A DNA stretch of 64,000 nt, taken from IMG/VR virus record IMGVR_UViG_3300010150_000013, positions 1 through 64,000 of that record; one strand, given 5' to 3'. The notes beneath the pieces are model-generated. The model searched no databases, was not told the DNA's origin, and worked only from the letters and a program-made list of their open reading frames with translations. Position numbers and translations under genes: made by a program. Shown here in pieces: positions 16,029 through 24,504 of the stretch (the stretch's first letter is position 1; each line of letters begins with the position of its first letter). Origin of the DNA: a virus.

Positions 16029-16838
16029 ATGGACTACTATTCTATACTAGGCGTCAATAGAGATGCTTCGGAAAAGGAACTTAAATCAGCATACAAGAAA
16101 GCAAGTATGCAACATCATCCTGACAGGGGTGGTGATGAAGAAAAGTTTAAGAAAATTAACGAAGCATATTCAACTCTAAAAGATCCTGTAAAAAGACAAC
16201 AGTACGATAATCCTCAACCACAGGGCTTTGGCCCTAACGGTTTTGAAGGAATGAATCCCAATGGGTTTGAAGATCTATTTAGAAACTTTGGCTTTAACAT
16301 GGGTCAACGCAGACCACAGAATAGACAAATTGATCTTGCTCTTGATGTAACAATGGAAGATGTTTACAACGGTAAACAAATTGCTATGGAAGTTCAACTT
16401 CCTACAGGCAGAACTAAACTAATCGATATTGATATTCCAGCAGGTGTTGAAGAAGGACAAACTGTAAGGTATGCAGGAATGGGAGATAATTCTATCCAAA
16501 ACATTCCAGCAGGAGACCTAATGGTGCATATTCGTGTTCGCAATCACCCCAGGTTCCAACGCTACGGTGATAATATACTATGTGAAGAAAAAATTCTTAT
16601 ATGGGATTTGATGTTAGGCACACACGCAGTAGTTACTACCCTTTCAGGCAGACAAATTAAATTAAACGTACCAGCAGGCACACCACCCGATACTACACTA
16701 AGTTGTAACGGTGAAGGATTACCAAATATAAGAACAAAAAAGAGAGGAAACTTGTTAGTAAAAATTAAAGCACTTATGCCAAGAGAGTATACAGACGAAC
16801 AACGTAAAAAAATTATGGAAATAAAACATGGACTATAA
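16029..16838 (+). CDS. DnaJ-family co-chaperone without zinc domain (CbpA-like)
   Basis: A 269-residue protein: J domain at 1-65 with the HPD motif (QHHPDRGG), a Gly/Phe/Asn-rich linker (residues 66-100) and two C-terminal beta-domains (ALDVTMEDVYNGKQI; LKVPAGTPPDTTL-like NVPAGTPPDTTLSCNGEGLP). The Cys-rich zinc fingers of DnaJ are absent, making it class II. It would drive host DnaK. It overlaps the deformylase gene by 11 bp. Confidence 0.9.
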   Translation: MDYYSILGVNRDASEKELKSAYKKASMQHHPDRGGDEEKFKKINEAYSTLKDPVKRQQYDNPQPQGFGPNGFEGMNPNGFEDLFRNFGFNMGQRRPQNRQIDLALDVTMEDVYNGKQIAMEVQLPTGRTKLIDIDIPAGVEEGQTVRYAGMGDNSIQNIPAGDLMVHIRVRNHPRFQRYGDNILCEEKILIWDLMLGTHAVVTTLSGRQIKLNVPAGTPPDTTLSCNGEGLPNIRTKKRGNLLVKIKALMPREYTDEQRKKIMEIKHGL

Positions 16839-17346
16839 ATTAGATTTAGATTATAAATTAGGCTTACACAAAGCACTAAATGAATCTAGTGAAGTATGGG
16901 ACTTTGATAAAGAAGAGCTAGACCCAGAAAAATTAGAGTTTGATATGTGTAACTTTATGCTAAATCACAACGGCATTGGTCTTGCTGCTAACCAGTTAAA
17001 TATTAAGAAGAGAGTGTTTGCTATAGGATCAAAAAACGTACCAGGTTTTCCAGAACCGTTCTGTGTTTTTAATCCTGTCATTTTAGAAGCAAGTGAGGAA
17101 CATGTTTTAGATAAAGAAGGCTGTTTGAGCTTTCCGGGTTTATGGTTACATTTGCAGAGACCTAAAATGATAGTTGCACAATATCAGAATTCAAAAGGCG
17201 AAACGAAAGAAGCAAAAGTAGAAGGTTATCTTGCTAAATGCTTTCAGCATGAATTAGATCACCTAAATGGCATTTGTTTTGTTGACAAAGTGAGTCGGTT
17301 GAAGTTACAATTAGCTATGAAGAAATTAAAAAAGAGACAAAAATAA
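16828..17346 (+). CDS. def: Peptide deformylase
   Basis: A 172-residue metalloenzyme with all three motifs: GIGLAANQ (GxGxAAxQ), EGCLSFPG (EGCLS, Cys metal ligand) and QHELDHLNG (HExDH). It removes N-formyl groups from nascent proteins. Cyanophage deformylases are known and thought to favour phage or photosystem proteins. Here it sits between DnaJ and ClpA, in a proteostasis cluster. Confidence 0.92.
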   Translation: MDYKLDLDYKLGLHKALNESSEVWDFDKEELDPEKLEFDMCNFMLNHNGIGLAANQLNIKKRVFAIGSKNVPGFPEPFCVFNPVILEASEEHVLDKEGCLSFPGLWLHLQRPKMIVAQYQNSKGETKEAKVEGYLAKCFQHELDHLNGICFVDKVSRLKLQLAMKKLKKRQK

Positions 17347-19677
17347 ATGATTGAACCTAGTAAACAATTACAAAAGATTTTTGATGCCTCTGTAGTAGTT
17401 GCGCAGAACCACACGCACACACATATTACTATTGAGCATTTGGTGTACTCAATTTTTGCTGACCCAGATACAGCAGGTGGTCTTAAAGAATTTGGTGCTG
17501 ATGTTGACTTTATTAAAAAGAACCTAGAGCATTACTTAAAAAACAACTTAGGTGATATTGTTTCTAAGGATAAGAATATAAATCCTAAGAAAACTGCATC
17601 TGTTGAACGTGTTTTAAATAGATGCTTTACACAAGTATTGTTTAGTGGACGTAATCAAATTGAAGTTGCTGACGTAATCATTAGTGTTATGAGCGAGAAA
17701 AACTCTTTTGCATTTTACTTCTTAGCAAAAGGTGGAATTGATAAACAGAAATTTGTAGAGCATTTCCAAGCACATCATATTGGTGAAGAAATGTTTGAAG
17801 GTGGCGGGGAAGAAGATATCAATCTAAGCCCAGATCAATTAGATAGAATTATTAATCAATTCTGTACTAACTTGTCTATGAAGGCAAAGCAAAGAGTCAT
17901 TGATCCTGTTATCGGACGTGACGAAGAAATTGAAAAAATTGAATTAGTATTAGCAAGACGTAACAAAGCAAACGTACTAATGGTTGGTGATCCAGGTGTT
18001 GGTAAGACTGCTATTGCTGAAGGTCTTGCACGTAAGATTCATGAAAAGAAAGTACCTAAGTTTATTCAAGATCATTTAGTGTTTAGTTTAGACATTAGTT
18101 CTTTAGTTGCTGGCAGTAAGTATAGAGGTGACTTTGAAGAACGTATTAAGGCAGTACTAATGGCCCTTGAGCGTAAAGGTAAAATTATCTTATTCATTGA
18201 TGAAGCACACATGATGAGTGGTGCTGGTTCAGGCGGACAAGGACAGTCAAACGACTTAGCAAATATGCTGAAGCCTGCACTTACAAAAGGCAACATGAAA
18301 GTTATTGCTTCTACTACTTGGGAAGAGTATAGAAAATCTTTTGAAAAAGATAGAGCATTAATGCGTAGGTTCCAACGTGTAACTATTGACGAACCAACAG
18401 CAGATCTTACAGTAAAAATTATTAAAGGCTTACGTAAGTACTACGAACAGCATCATAATGTTAAGATTACAAATGAAGCAATTCAACAAGCAGTAAACTT
18501 ATCTGTCAAGTACATGGCTGATAAAAAGTTACCTGACAAAGCAATTGATATTATTGATTGTGCTTCAGCAAGATACAAGTTAAATGAAACTGACGAAACT
18601 GAAACAGTTGCACAAATTGTTGACATTGAACAAGTAACATACGAACTTGCTAAAATGGTAAGTATGCCGCTAGAAACTATTTCGCAAAAAGAAAGTAACA
18701 ATCTTGCTGGACTTGATGCGTCAATGAAGAAAGCAGTATTCGGACAAGACAAAGCAGTTGAATCTATTCTTGATAAGATCTTTGTTGCACAAAGTGGAAT
18801 GAAAGATCCTGACAAGCCAATTGGTAGTTTCTTATTCTTAGGACCAACAGGAACAGGTAAAACAGAAACAGCAAAACAACTTGCAGAGAAAATGGGTATG
18901 TCACTAATACGTTTTGATATGTCAGAGTATCAAGAAAAACACAGTGTTGCAAGATTAATTGGTGCTCCTCCAGGTTATGTAGGATTTGATGATGACGCTG
19001 GCCAACTTATTAACAAGTTACAAGAAACACCTAATGCTGTATTGTTGTTAGACGAAATTGAAAAAGCACACAAAGATGTATCAAACATTTTGCTACAGTT
19101 TATGGACAACGGTTTTGTTACAGGATCAAATGGTAAACGTGCAGATGGACGTAACACTATTCTTATTATGACAAGTAACTTAGGTGCTGCTGACAATGAA
19201 TCAAAATTAATTGGCTTTGCTGATAACGAGAAAGACTCGGAAGATGATAAAGCAGTTAAAAAGTTTTTTGCTCCAGAGTTTAGAAATAGATTAGACGGTA
19301 CAGTTAAGTTTGCTAAACTATCTACTGATGTAGTTAAAAGTATTGTTCATAAGTTTATTAAAGAACTTAATACACAACTAAAAGAGAAGCACATTGCAAT
19401 TACACTTGACGAAGATACTGTTAATTGGTTATCTAAGAAAGGTTACAATCCTAAGATGGGTGCAAGGCCTTTAGGTAGATTAATTGATAAAACAATTAAA
19501 ACACCTTTAAGTAGGAGAGTGTTGTTTGGAGATTTAGTTGACGGGGGTAAAGTTGCTGTATCAATCGATAAAGACGGTCCAGCGTTTACAATTACTCCTA
19601 TGCCAAAGCCTTTGACTAAAGAAGAACGTAAAGCACAGAAGCTGGCTGCTAAGGCGCAGGCTAGTAATGATGCTTAA
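17347..19677 (+). CDS. ClpA/ClpC-type AAA+ unfoldase
   Basis: A 776-residue protein with the full Clp layout: N-domain (1-145), first AAA+ module (Walker A GDPGVGKTA near 216; FIDEAHMM), second module (Walker A GPTGTGKTE near 499; LLDEIEKAH) and C-terminal D2 small domain. The ClpP-docking IGF tripeptide is present at 622-624 (SKLIGFADNEKD), so it could use host ClpP. It ends in a Lys/Ala tail. Redirection of host proteolysis is inference. Confidence 0.9.
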   Translation: MIEPSKQLQKIFDASVVVAQNHTHTHITIEHLVYSIFADPDTAGGLKEFGADVDFIKKNLEHYLKNNLGDIVSKDKNINPKKTASVERVLNRCFTQVLFSGRNQIEVADVIISVMSEKNSFAFYFLAKGGIDKQKFVEHFQAHHIGEEMFEGGGEEDINLSPDQLDRIINQFCTNLSMKAKQRVIDPVIGRDEEIEKIELVLARRNKANVLMVGDPGVGKTAIAEGLARKIHEKKVPKFIQDHLVFSLDISSLVAGSKYRGDFEERIKAVLMALERKGKIILFIDEAHMMSGAGSGGQGQSNDLANMLKPALTKGNMKVIASTTWEEYRKSFEKDRALMRRFQRVTIDEPTADLTVKIIKGLRKYYEQHHNVKITNEAIQQAVNLSVKYMADKKLPDKAIDIIDCASARYKLNETDETETVAQIVDIEQVTYELAKMVSMPLETISQKESNNLAGLDASMKKAVFGQDKAVESILDKIFVAQSGMKDPDKPIGSFLFLGPTGTGKTETAKQLAEKMGMSLIRFDMSEYQEKHSVARLIGAPPGYVGFDDDAGQLINKLQETPNAVLLLDEIEKAHKDVSNILLQFMDNGFVTGSNGKRADGRNTILIMTSNLGAADNESKLIGFADNEKDSEDDKAVKKFFAPEFRNRLDGTVKFAKLSTDVVKSIVHKFIKELNTQLKEKHIAITLDEDTVNWLSKKGYNPKMGARPLGRLIDKTIKTPLSRRVLFGDLVDGGKVAVSIDKDGPAFTITPMPKPLTKEERKAQKLAAKAQASNDA

Positions 19678-20377
19678 GACAGCAAAGAAAACTAAAAAGA
19701 AGTTCTATAACAAGTATATCTACAAAGTTAGTTTAACGTTACCTGGTGCATATAGTTTACGTACACTCGGTCATCAAGAGATCTTGGAGTTTGCGACCGG
19801 TTTACGACCGCCTCCACAGTCAGATGGAGCAGATTATAGTGAAGCAACTTGGCGTACAAGAAATGCTCATACAATATTAAAGCATAGTCAAACATGGATA
19901 TCTTTTTTAGGTATTATAAATTCAGTACCAAAGAATGAAGTAACTATTCGAATTGAAACTGATATATTAGATGTGTATACAAATAACAAAACACTTTATG
20001 GAACACTTTGTTATGAGTTTTCAGATATAACTAGAAACAGGTTTGAGCCTGCTCCTGGTATGGAAGACACTTTGCTTTATAGTGATCAAGAAATATTTGT
20101 AAAAGAATTACCACACAGCATGTATAACTATCAGATAGATCTTAAAACTCCTAAATCTTTAACATTCGGAGAGCTTGAAAGTTTAGCAGACTGGTGCCGT
20201 TCACGAAAACCTGCTATTGCATTTACTGATGCTACCTATAACTGGCTTCTTAAACGTGATATATTCAACACTAGACGTTGGATATACGTTGATAACGATA
20301 GTACGCTACTGATGCTTAGATTGCGCTGTAACGACCTTATAGGCACTGTACGTAAATATGTAAAAACAGGTAAATAG
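19667..20377 (+). CDS. Unknown protein, 236 aa
   Basis: Begins ATGATG inside the ClpA stop region. The N-terminus is very basic (KTAKKTKKKFYNKYIYK), followed by a mixed alpha/beta body without a recognised motif; a nucleic-acid-binding role is possible from charge only. Long, neighbour-like codon use and coupling support a real gene. Confidence 0.6.
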   Translation: MMLKTAKKTKKKFYNKYIYKVSLTLPGAYSLRTLGHQEILEFATGLRPPPQSDGADYSEATWRTRNAHTILKHSQTWISFLGIINSVPKNEVTIRIETDILDVYTNNKTLYGTLCYEFSDITRNRFEPAPGMEDTLLYSDQEIFVKELPHSMYNYQIDLKTPKSLTFGELESLADWCRSRKPAIAFTDATYNWLLKRDIFNTRRWIYVDNDSTLLMLRLRCNDLIGTVRKYVKTGK

Positions 20378-20381
20378 TAAT

Positions 20382-20738
20382 ATGAGCGAGAGTAGACAAC
20401 TATTAGGTCCTGTAACTTCAATTGTATCTGATTCAGCATATACATATGGTGATAAGAAAAAAGGTGCAGGATATCATAAAAACAATGACGGTGTGCATAC
20501 AGTTGCGTACTATGTCAATGCCTTTCAAGGTACTATTAAAGTACAAGGCACACTAGCAGAAGAGCCAGGTGAGAATGACTGGGTAGATGTAATAGAATGG
20601 GGTGGTGATAGTACTTATTACGGCCAAGGAATAGAAGATTACATAGGCACACAGACGTTTACAGGCAAGTTTATATGGCTAAGAGCAGGTCATAACGTTC
20701 AAGACGGGCAAATAGTCCAGGTCCTTTATAACTACTAA
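20382..20738 (+). CDS. Beta-rich protein of unknown function
   Basis: A 118-residue Gly/Tyr/Val-rich protein ending NVQDGQIVQVLYNY. The repeating beta character and lack of catalytic motif suggest a virion or surface-type domain. It is followed by a sigma70-like promoter. Confidence 0.6.
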   Translation: MSESRQLLGPVTSIVSDSAYTYGDKKKGAGYHKNNDGVHTVAYYVNAFQGTIKVQGTLAEEPGENDWVDVIEWGGDSTYYGQGIEDYIGTQTFTGKFIWLRAGHNVQDGQIVQVLYNY

Positions 20739-20740
20739 GT

Positions 20741-20769
20741 TTGATTAATAACGCTAAATACAGTATAAT
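20741..20769 (+). promoter_or_regulatory. Sigma70-type promoter, TTGATT-17-TATAAT
   Basis: TTGATT at 20741-20746, 17-bp spacer, TATAAT at 20764-20769. It lies 19 bp before ATG 20789 with an AGAGAGG ribosome site in between. It also overlaps CTAAATAC, a weak late-box resemblance. Confidence 0.6.
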
Positions 20770-20788
20770 CTTGTAAAGAGAGGATACT

Positions 20789-21169
20789 ATGCGCGATCTA
20801 TTGAAAAAACTAGAGTCAATTGAAACAGTAACAGAGATCAGTGATCTCGAAGAACAAACATTTAATGGTGAAGAATTCTTTGAATACTATGGCTATTTGC
20901 CATGGCACGAAGATGTTCCCGTTGAAGAAGCAGAATACCAAGGACGTAAAGTATCGCTAGGTAAACCAATGCGTGGCGATGTTAAGAAATTCAAAGTATA
21001 TGTAAGAGATCCCAAAACTAAAAATATTAAAAAAGTAAACTTTGGTGATCCTAATATGCGTATTAAAAAGTCTAACCCAAAGAGACGTAAAAGTTTCCGT
21101 GCTAGACACAATTGTTCAAACCCAGGACCACGTACTAAAGCACGTTACTGGTCATGTAGGAAATGGTAA
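20789..21169 (+). CDS. Conserved basic protein, probable virion/head component
   Basis: A 126-residue protein with acidic N-terminal half (EQTFNGEEFFEYYGYLPWHE) and very basic C-terminal half (RRKSFRARHNCSNPGPRTKA and a final WSCRKW). The RKSFRARHNC..PGP.TKARYWSC signature is widespread in T4-like phage structural or prohead-associated proteins. It opens the run of Lys-rich genes at 20789-26033. Confidence 0.65.
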   Translation: MRDLLKKLESIETVTEISDLEEQTFNGEEFFEYYGYLPWHEDVPVEEAEYQGRKVSLGKPMRGDVKKFKVYVRDPKTKNIKKVNFGDPNMRIKKSNPKRRKSFRARHNCSNPGPRTKARYWSCRKW

Positions 21170-21170
21170 T

Positions 21171-21509
21171 ATGTTATTAAAAGAACTTTTCTCTCCTATC
21201 GGTGCCCCTAATGATAAAGAAGATGATATTAACTGGCACGACGATTTGAAAGTGTTTATGGACAATGACAATGAAGTTATGTCTACTGTAATGTTTCCAG
21301 CAATTAAGAAACATGAAAAATACAGAGGACATCCAAATGCTTATAAAATTTATATAAAGCCTGTGGAAAAATGTTGTGATATGTATTGCAACAAATTTGG
21401 TGTCGATAAACCAGAAGAAAAGTTTTCTAGAGAAAACATGATTTCATTAGCAAGACAAATTGCTAAAGAGCAAGAGATGCATTTAGAGAACGGCGACTAT
21501 GAGAATTAA
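21171..21509 (+). CDS. Unknown protein with short hydrophobic/acidic leader
   Basis: A 112-residue protein; I use ATG 21171 because it directly follows the previous stop (TAATATG) and no longer start has a ribosome site. Starts MLLKELFSPIG, similar to the leaders of genes 21499 and 23911. Contains CCDMYC. Overlaps the next gene by 11 bp. Confidence 0.6.
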   Translation: MLLKELFSPIGAPNDKEDDINWHDDLKVFMDNDNEVMSTVMFPAIKKHEKYRGHPNAYKIYIKPVEKCCDMYCNKFGVDKPEEKFSRENMISLARQIAKEQEMHLENGDYEN

Positions 21510-22119
21510 TGAAATATTTTTAACTGAAGATGATGCCGATAAGCATATGACTTTTTGCTTTGGCAGATTCAATCCACCTACACTTGGACATAAAGAAGTT
21601 TTTAAGTCAATGAAGAAAGCTGGTGGCGAATTAGAAATATATACTAGCCAAACACAAGACGCAAAAAAGAATCCTTTAGACTATTCAACCAAAGTAGACT
21701 TTATTAGAAAAGTACATCCTGACTTTGCAAACAACGTTGTAGAAAACACAGACTTGAATACACTACCTAAAATTTGTACTTCATTACATGAAAGAGGTTA
21801 CAATCATATAACATTTGTTGCAGGAAGTGATCGTCTTGAGATGATGTCTAAACTTATAAAAGATTATAACGGTGTCGAAGGAAAAGGACACGGTTACTAT
21901 AAATTTGAAACAATGAATTTTGAATCTAGCGGACAACGTGAAGATGGTTCAGATGGCGTAGAAGGTATTAGTGGAACAATGGCAAGAGCCGATGCTGCTA
22001 ACGGAGACATAAACAAATTTGCACAACATACCGGTGCAGGAGAACATGCAGATGAATTATACGCTGCGGTTAGAAAAGGTATGGGGATCAATGATAACAC
22101 AGGGGAAAATGATGAATAA
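21499..22119 (+). CDS. Nucleotidyltransferase (HxGH family) with leader peptide
   Basis: A 206-residue protein. After a leader MRINEIFLTEDDADKH comes the cytidylyltransferase/NMN-adenylyltransferase core: TFCFGRFNPPTLGHKEVF (TxGH motif), VAGSDRLEM and GISGTMARA (ISSTxxR-like). The fold activates small molecules with NTPs. The leader resembles those of neighbouring genes and could mark packaging in the capsid. Substrate unknown. Confidence 0.75.
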   Translation: MRINEIFLTEDDADKHMTFCFGRFNPPTLGHKEVFKSMKKAGGELEIYTSQTQDAKKNPLDYSTKVDFIRKVHPDFANNVVENTDLNTLPKICTSLHERGYNHITFVAGSDRLEMMSKLIKDYNGVEGKGHGYYKFETMNFESSGQREDGSDGVEGISGTMARADAANGDINKFAQHTGAGEHADELYAAVRKGMGINDNTGENDE

Positions 22120-22615
22120 AGAATCAGCATATGATCATCCACATGGAGCGAAGCTATCTCGTATCGGCAGAGTTCTTATGGACAAGGCTGTCACTACTAA
22201 AGACGATGCATTATCATTAGTGCTTTCAAGAGTAGGTGACGAACTAACACGCTATGGTGCGCCAGGCGGAGCAAGAAATATTGAAGAACTAGTTAAACGT
22301 TGTAAACTGCCACAAGAAAAAATTATGAAATTAATGAAGTGGGCAGAAAGTCAAAAGGACGTTTTAGACAAAGTTAAAAATCCACCTGATAATCCAGACA
22401 TGGATAAACCAGGACACGAGGAAGAAGAATCATTTTGTCCAGAATGTGCTAAGCCAAGATTCACAGCAATGCCAGAGCATATTCAACAACAGTACGAAAG
22501 CATCAACGAAGAAAAGCAAAAAGGCGTTGACGGCAAAGTATGTTGGAAAGGATATAAAAGAATGGGCACCAAGAAGAAGGGTGGCAAAACAGTAGACAAC
22601 TGCGTTAAGATGTAA
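22109..22615 (+). CDS. Conserved phage protein with Cys-rich C-terminal tail
   Basis: A 168-residue protein; ATG 22109 (or 22112) is preceded by AGGGG at 22101-22105, so the longer frame from 22019 is not used. Residues 1-110 are helical; a CPECAKP motif (about 114-120) could bind metal. The C-terminal KVCWKGYKRMGTKKKGGKT stretch is a signature seen in marine T4-like structural-region proteins. Confidence 0.65.
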   Translation: MMNKESAYDHPHGAKLSRIGRVLMDKAVTTKDDALSLVLSRVGDELTRYGAPGGARNIEELVKRCKLPQEKIMKLMKWAESQKDVLDKVKNPPDNPDMDKPGHEEEESFCPECAKPRFTAMPEHIQQQYESINEEKQKGVDGKVCWKGYKRMGTKKKGGKTVDNCVKM

Positions 22616-22815
22616 TGTCTGAATTAGACGATATTGTTAGACTTGCCGGTATAAATGAATTCAAAGGTTACACACCTTGGGAAGGCAGCAATATTAGTAT
22701 TAGTGGTAATGAAAAGGGAGAACTAATGAAGAAGCATAAGATTGAACCAGGCACCCCTGAATGGTTTAAGTTATGGTTTTCATTACCTAAGTTCACAGGT
22801 GAGAAACCGATATGA
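22615..22815 (+). CDS. 66-residue protein
   Basis: Starts in a TAATG overlap and overlaps the next gene by 4 bp (ATGA). N-terminus MSELDDIVRLAGINEFKGY has the LAGINE pattern seen in phage internal/prohead proteins. The C-terminal half ends in a Trp/Phe-rich stretch (PEWFKLWFSLPKF). Function unknown. Confidence 0.55.
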   Translation: MSELDDIVRLAGINEFKGYTPWEGSNISISGNEKGELMKKHKIEPGTPEWFKLWFSLPKFTGEKPI

Positions 22816-23906
22816 GATCATTTGAATTTGTATCTGAAAAAGCAGTAAGCAAAAAGCAACAGCAGTTCTTTGGTATAGTAAGAGCTATGCAAAAGGGCGA
22901 CATGAAAAAAGGCGGCGAAGCCGGTGAAGTTGCTAAAGATATGAAAGTTTCTGATGTAAAGGACTTTGCTAAAACAAAGCATAAAGGATTGCCTACAAAG
23001 AAAACATCTGAAGAAGCAGCAGGTGTTGGTATCGTAACAAAACAAAATGCTACCGCAGACGTTCCAGTTGGCGGAGAGTATATGAATGTTAAGAAACTGT
23101 TTCCTAAAAACAAAAAGAAAAAAACTAAAGAAGACAGTGTACAAGAACTTGTTGTAAAACAGCAACGTCCTAAAATTGATGTTATTAATAACATAGCAAT
23201 GAGAAAAGATAATAATCCTTTTCCGTTAAGTTATAAAGATACAGGCGGTGCAAGTTCAGGCGGCATGGTATACATTACTCCAGAAAATGCTAAAAAGTTT
23301 ATACAGTTTTATGATAGACGTGCAGAAGACGAACAGCAACTAATGCTACAGGCACTAAAAAGTGTTTCAGGCTTAAAAAACTTGTTTAACAATCTTGGAC
23401 TTGAAGTTGCAAAAATTGAAGCAACAAAAGAAGAAAATTACGAAAGAGAAGATTTACCCCAAATTAAAAATAAGCACCTAGAACATATTAGACATACTGT
23501 AGAGACAGTAGAGATCGGTGACATTATTCCAGTACAAAATGAATTTGTTCTTGAAAATTTTAAAAAGCAAATAGATAAAATTTCAGAAGGTTCATATGCT
23601 CCTATTATTGTAGATTGCAATAACAAAATTATCAACGGACATCATAGATATGCTGCATTACAAATGCTAGGTGAAACTAATGTAAACGTTGCTAAATTGT
23701 TTTTAACTGTAAATGCAGTAGTTGAAAACTTTGCTGACGGTAAAAAGAAAGGCAAAAGCAAACCAGGACGAGTAAAGAAGTCTGGTGCTAGTTGTAACGG
23801 ATCAGTTACAAGCCTACGTAAAAAAGCAAAGAATGCAGGTGGTGAAAAAGGTAGAATGTATCACTGGTGTGCTAATATGAAATCAGGTCGTAAAAAGGGT
23901 AAATAG
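22812..23906 (+). CDS. ParB/sulfiredoxin-like domain protein with structural-type termini
   Basis: A 364-residue protein. Leader MRSFEFVSEKAVSKKQ; a conserved AAGVGIVTKQNATADVP segment (about 70-90); then a ParB-N/Srx-like domain (about 235-305) with VEIGDIIPVQ, APIIVDCNNKIINGHHRYAA, where NGHHR is the family's phosphate-binding motif. The C-terminus SCNGSVTSLRKKAKN..HWCANMKSGRKK is a basic tail common in marine T4-like phages. ParB-like domains bind or cut DNA or hydrolyse CTP; activity here is untested. Confidence 0.7.
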   Translation: MRSFEFVSEKAVSKKQQQFFGIVRAMQKGDMKKGGEAGEVAKDMKVSDVKDFAKTKHKGLPTKKTSEEAAGVGIVTKQNATADVPVGGEYMNVKKLFPKNKKKKTKEDSVQELVVKQQRPKIDVINNIAMRKDNNPFPLSYKDTGGASSGGMVYITPENAKKFIQFYDRRAEDEQQLMLQALKSVSGLKNLFNNLGLEVAKIEATKEENYEREDLPQIKNKHLEHIRHTVETVEIGDIIPVQNEFVLENFKKQIDKISEGSYAPIIVDCNNKIINGHHRYAALQMLGETNVNVAKLFLTVNAVVENFADGKKKGKSKPGRVKKSGASCNGSVTSLRKKAKNAGGEKGRMYHWCANMKSGRKKGK

Positions 23907-23910
23907 TAAT

Positions 23911-24201
23911 ATGAAACTTAATGAATTATTCAATGCCATTGAGCAAAATAAAAAGAGAATGGAATCTGCTACAGCAGGTGCTACAGCTTCTGGCAATATA
24001 GCAACAGTTGTAAGTCCACAACTTGCTATAGGAAAAGGCTCAATTGGTAATAAAAGTTATACAGGTTCTCCAGGAAAAAGCGGTACAAGTGCGCCTAAAC
24101 CGCCTAAAACTGTGCAGAAGAAGAAAAAAGACGGCACAGCAGTAAATGCACTAGACATGAAAGGAAACATTTTTGGTGGCGGCGCTGCGCTCAAAAGATA
24201 A
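23911..24201 (+). CDS. Small Gly/Ser/Lys-rich conserved structural-region protein
   Basis: A 96-residue protein: leader MKLNELFNAIEQNKKRMES, a low-complexity Ala/Gly/Ser/Thr body (ATAGATASGNIATVVSPQLA), Pro/Lys segment and terminal NIFGGGAALKR. Disordered in appearance. Its leader matches those of 21171 and 21499. Confidence 0.65.
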   Translation: MKLNELFNAIEQNKKRMESATAGATASGNIATVVSPQLAIGKGSIGNKSYTGSPGKSGTSAPKPPKTVQKKKKDGTAVNALDMKGNIFGGGAALKR

Positions 24202-24209
24202 ATATTAGT

Positions 24210-24500
24210 ATGGAAAAGAAGCCCGATCATGAAGCCACAATGGCAAAAGCAGAATTAGCAAACGTTGCTAAGAACGCCATTGCGCTATATAAAATGATTG
24301 AGCCAGGCGACGAATTACAAGGTTGGATTAGCAGTTATATTACTCTATCTAACGATTACTTAGATTCTGTTCGTGAAAGAATGGAGTATGAGATTCAGGC
24401 AGATAATGCTATGAATAAAGGAGAACGAGAATACGAAGCTGGGACTTGCGAAAGTATTCGAGATAAACTAACAACAGAGTGGGAGCTCTTAAAAGGATAG
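24210..24500 (+). CDS. Small helical protein
   Basis: A 96-residue acidic, mainly helical protein (KAELANVAKNAIALYKMIEP). A GATAAATA string overlaps the previous stop but is too near the ATG for a normal late promoter. Conserved-looking but no function recognised. Confidence 0.6.
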   Translation: MEKKPDHEATMAKAELANVAKNAIALYKMIEPGDELQGWISSYITLSNDYLDSVRERMEYEIQADNAMNKGEREYEAGTCESIRDKLTTEWELLKG

Positions 24501-24504
24501 CATC

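Noticed and set aside
24197-24204. GATAAATA as a late promoter for gene 24210
   Set aside because: It overlaps the previous stop and lies 6 bp from the ATG, too near for the usual late spacing.
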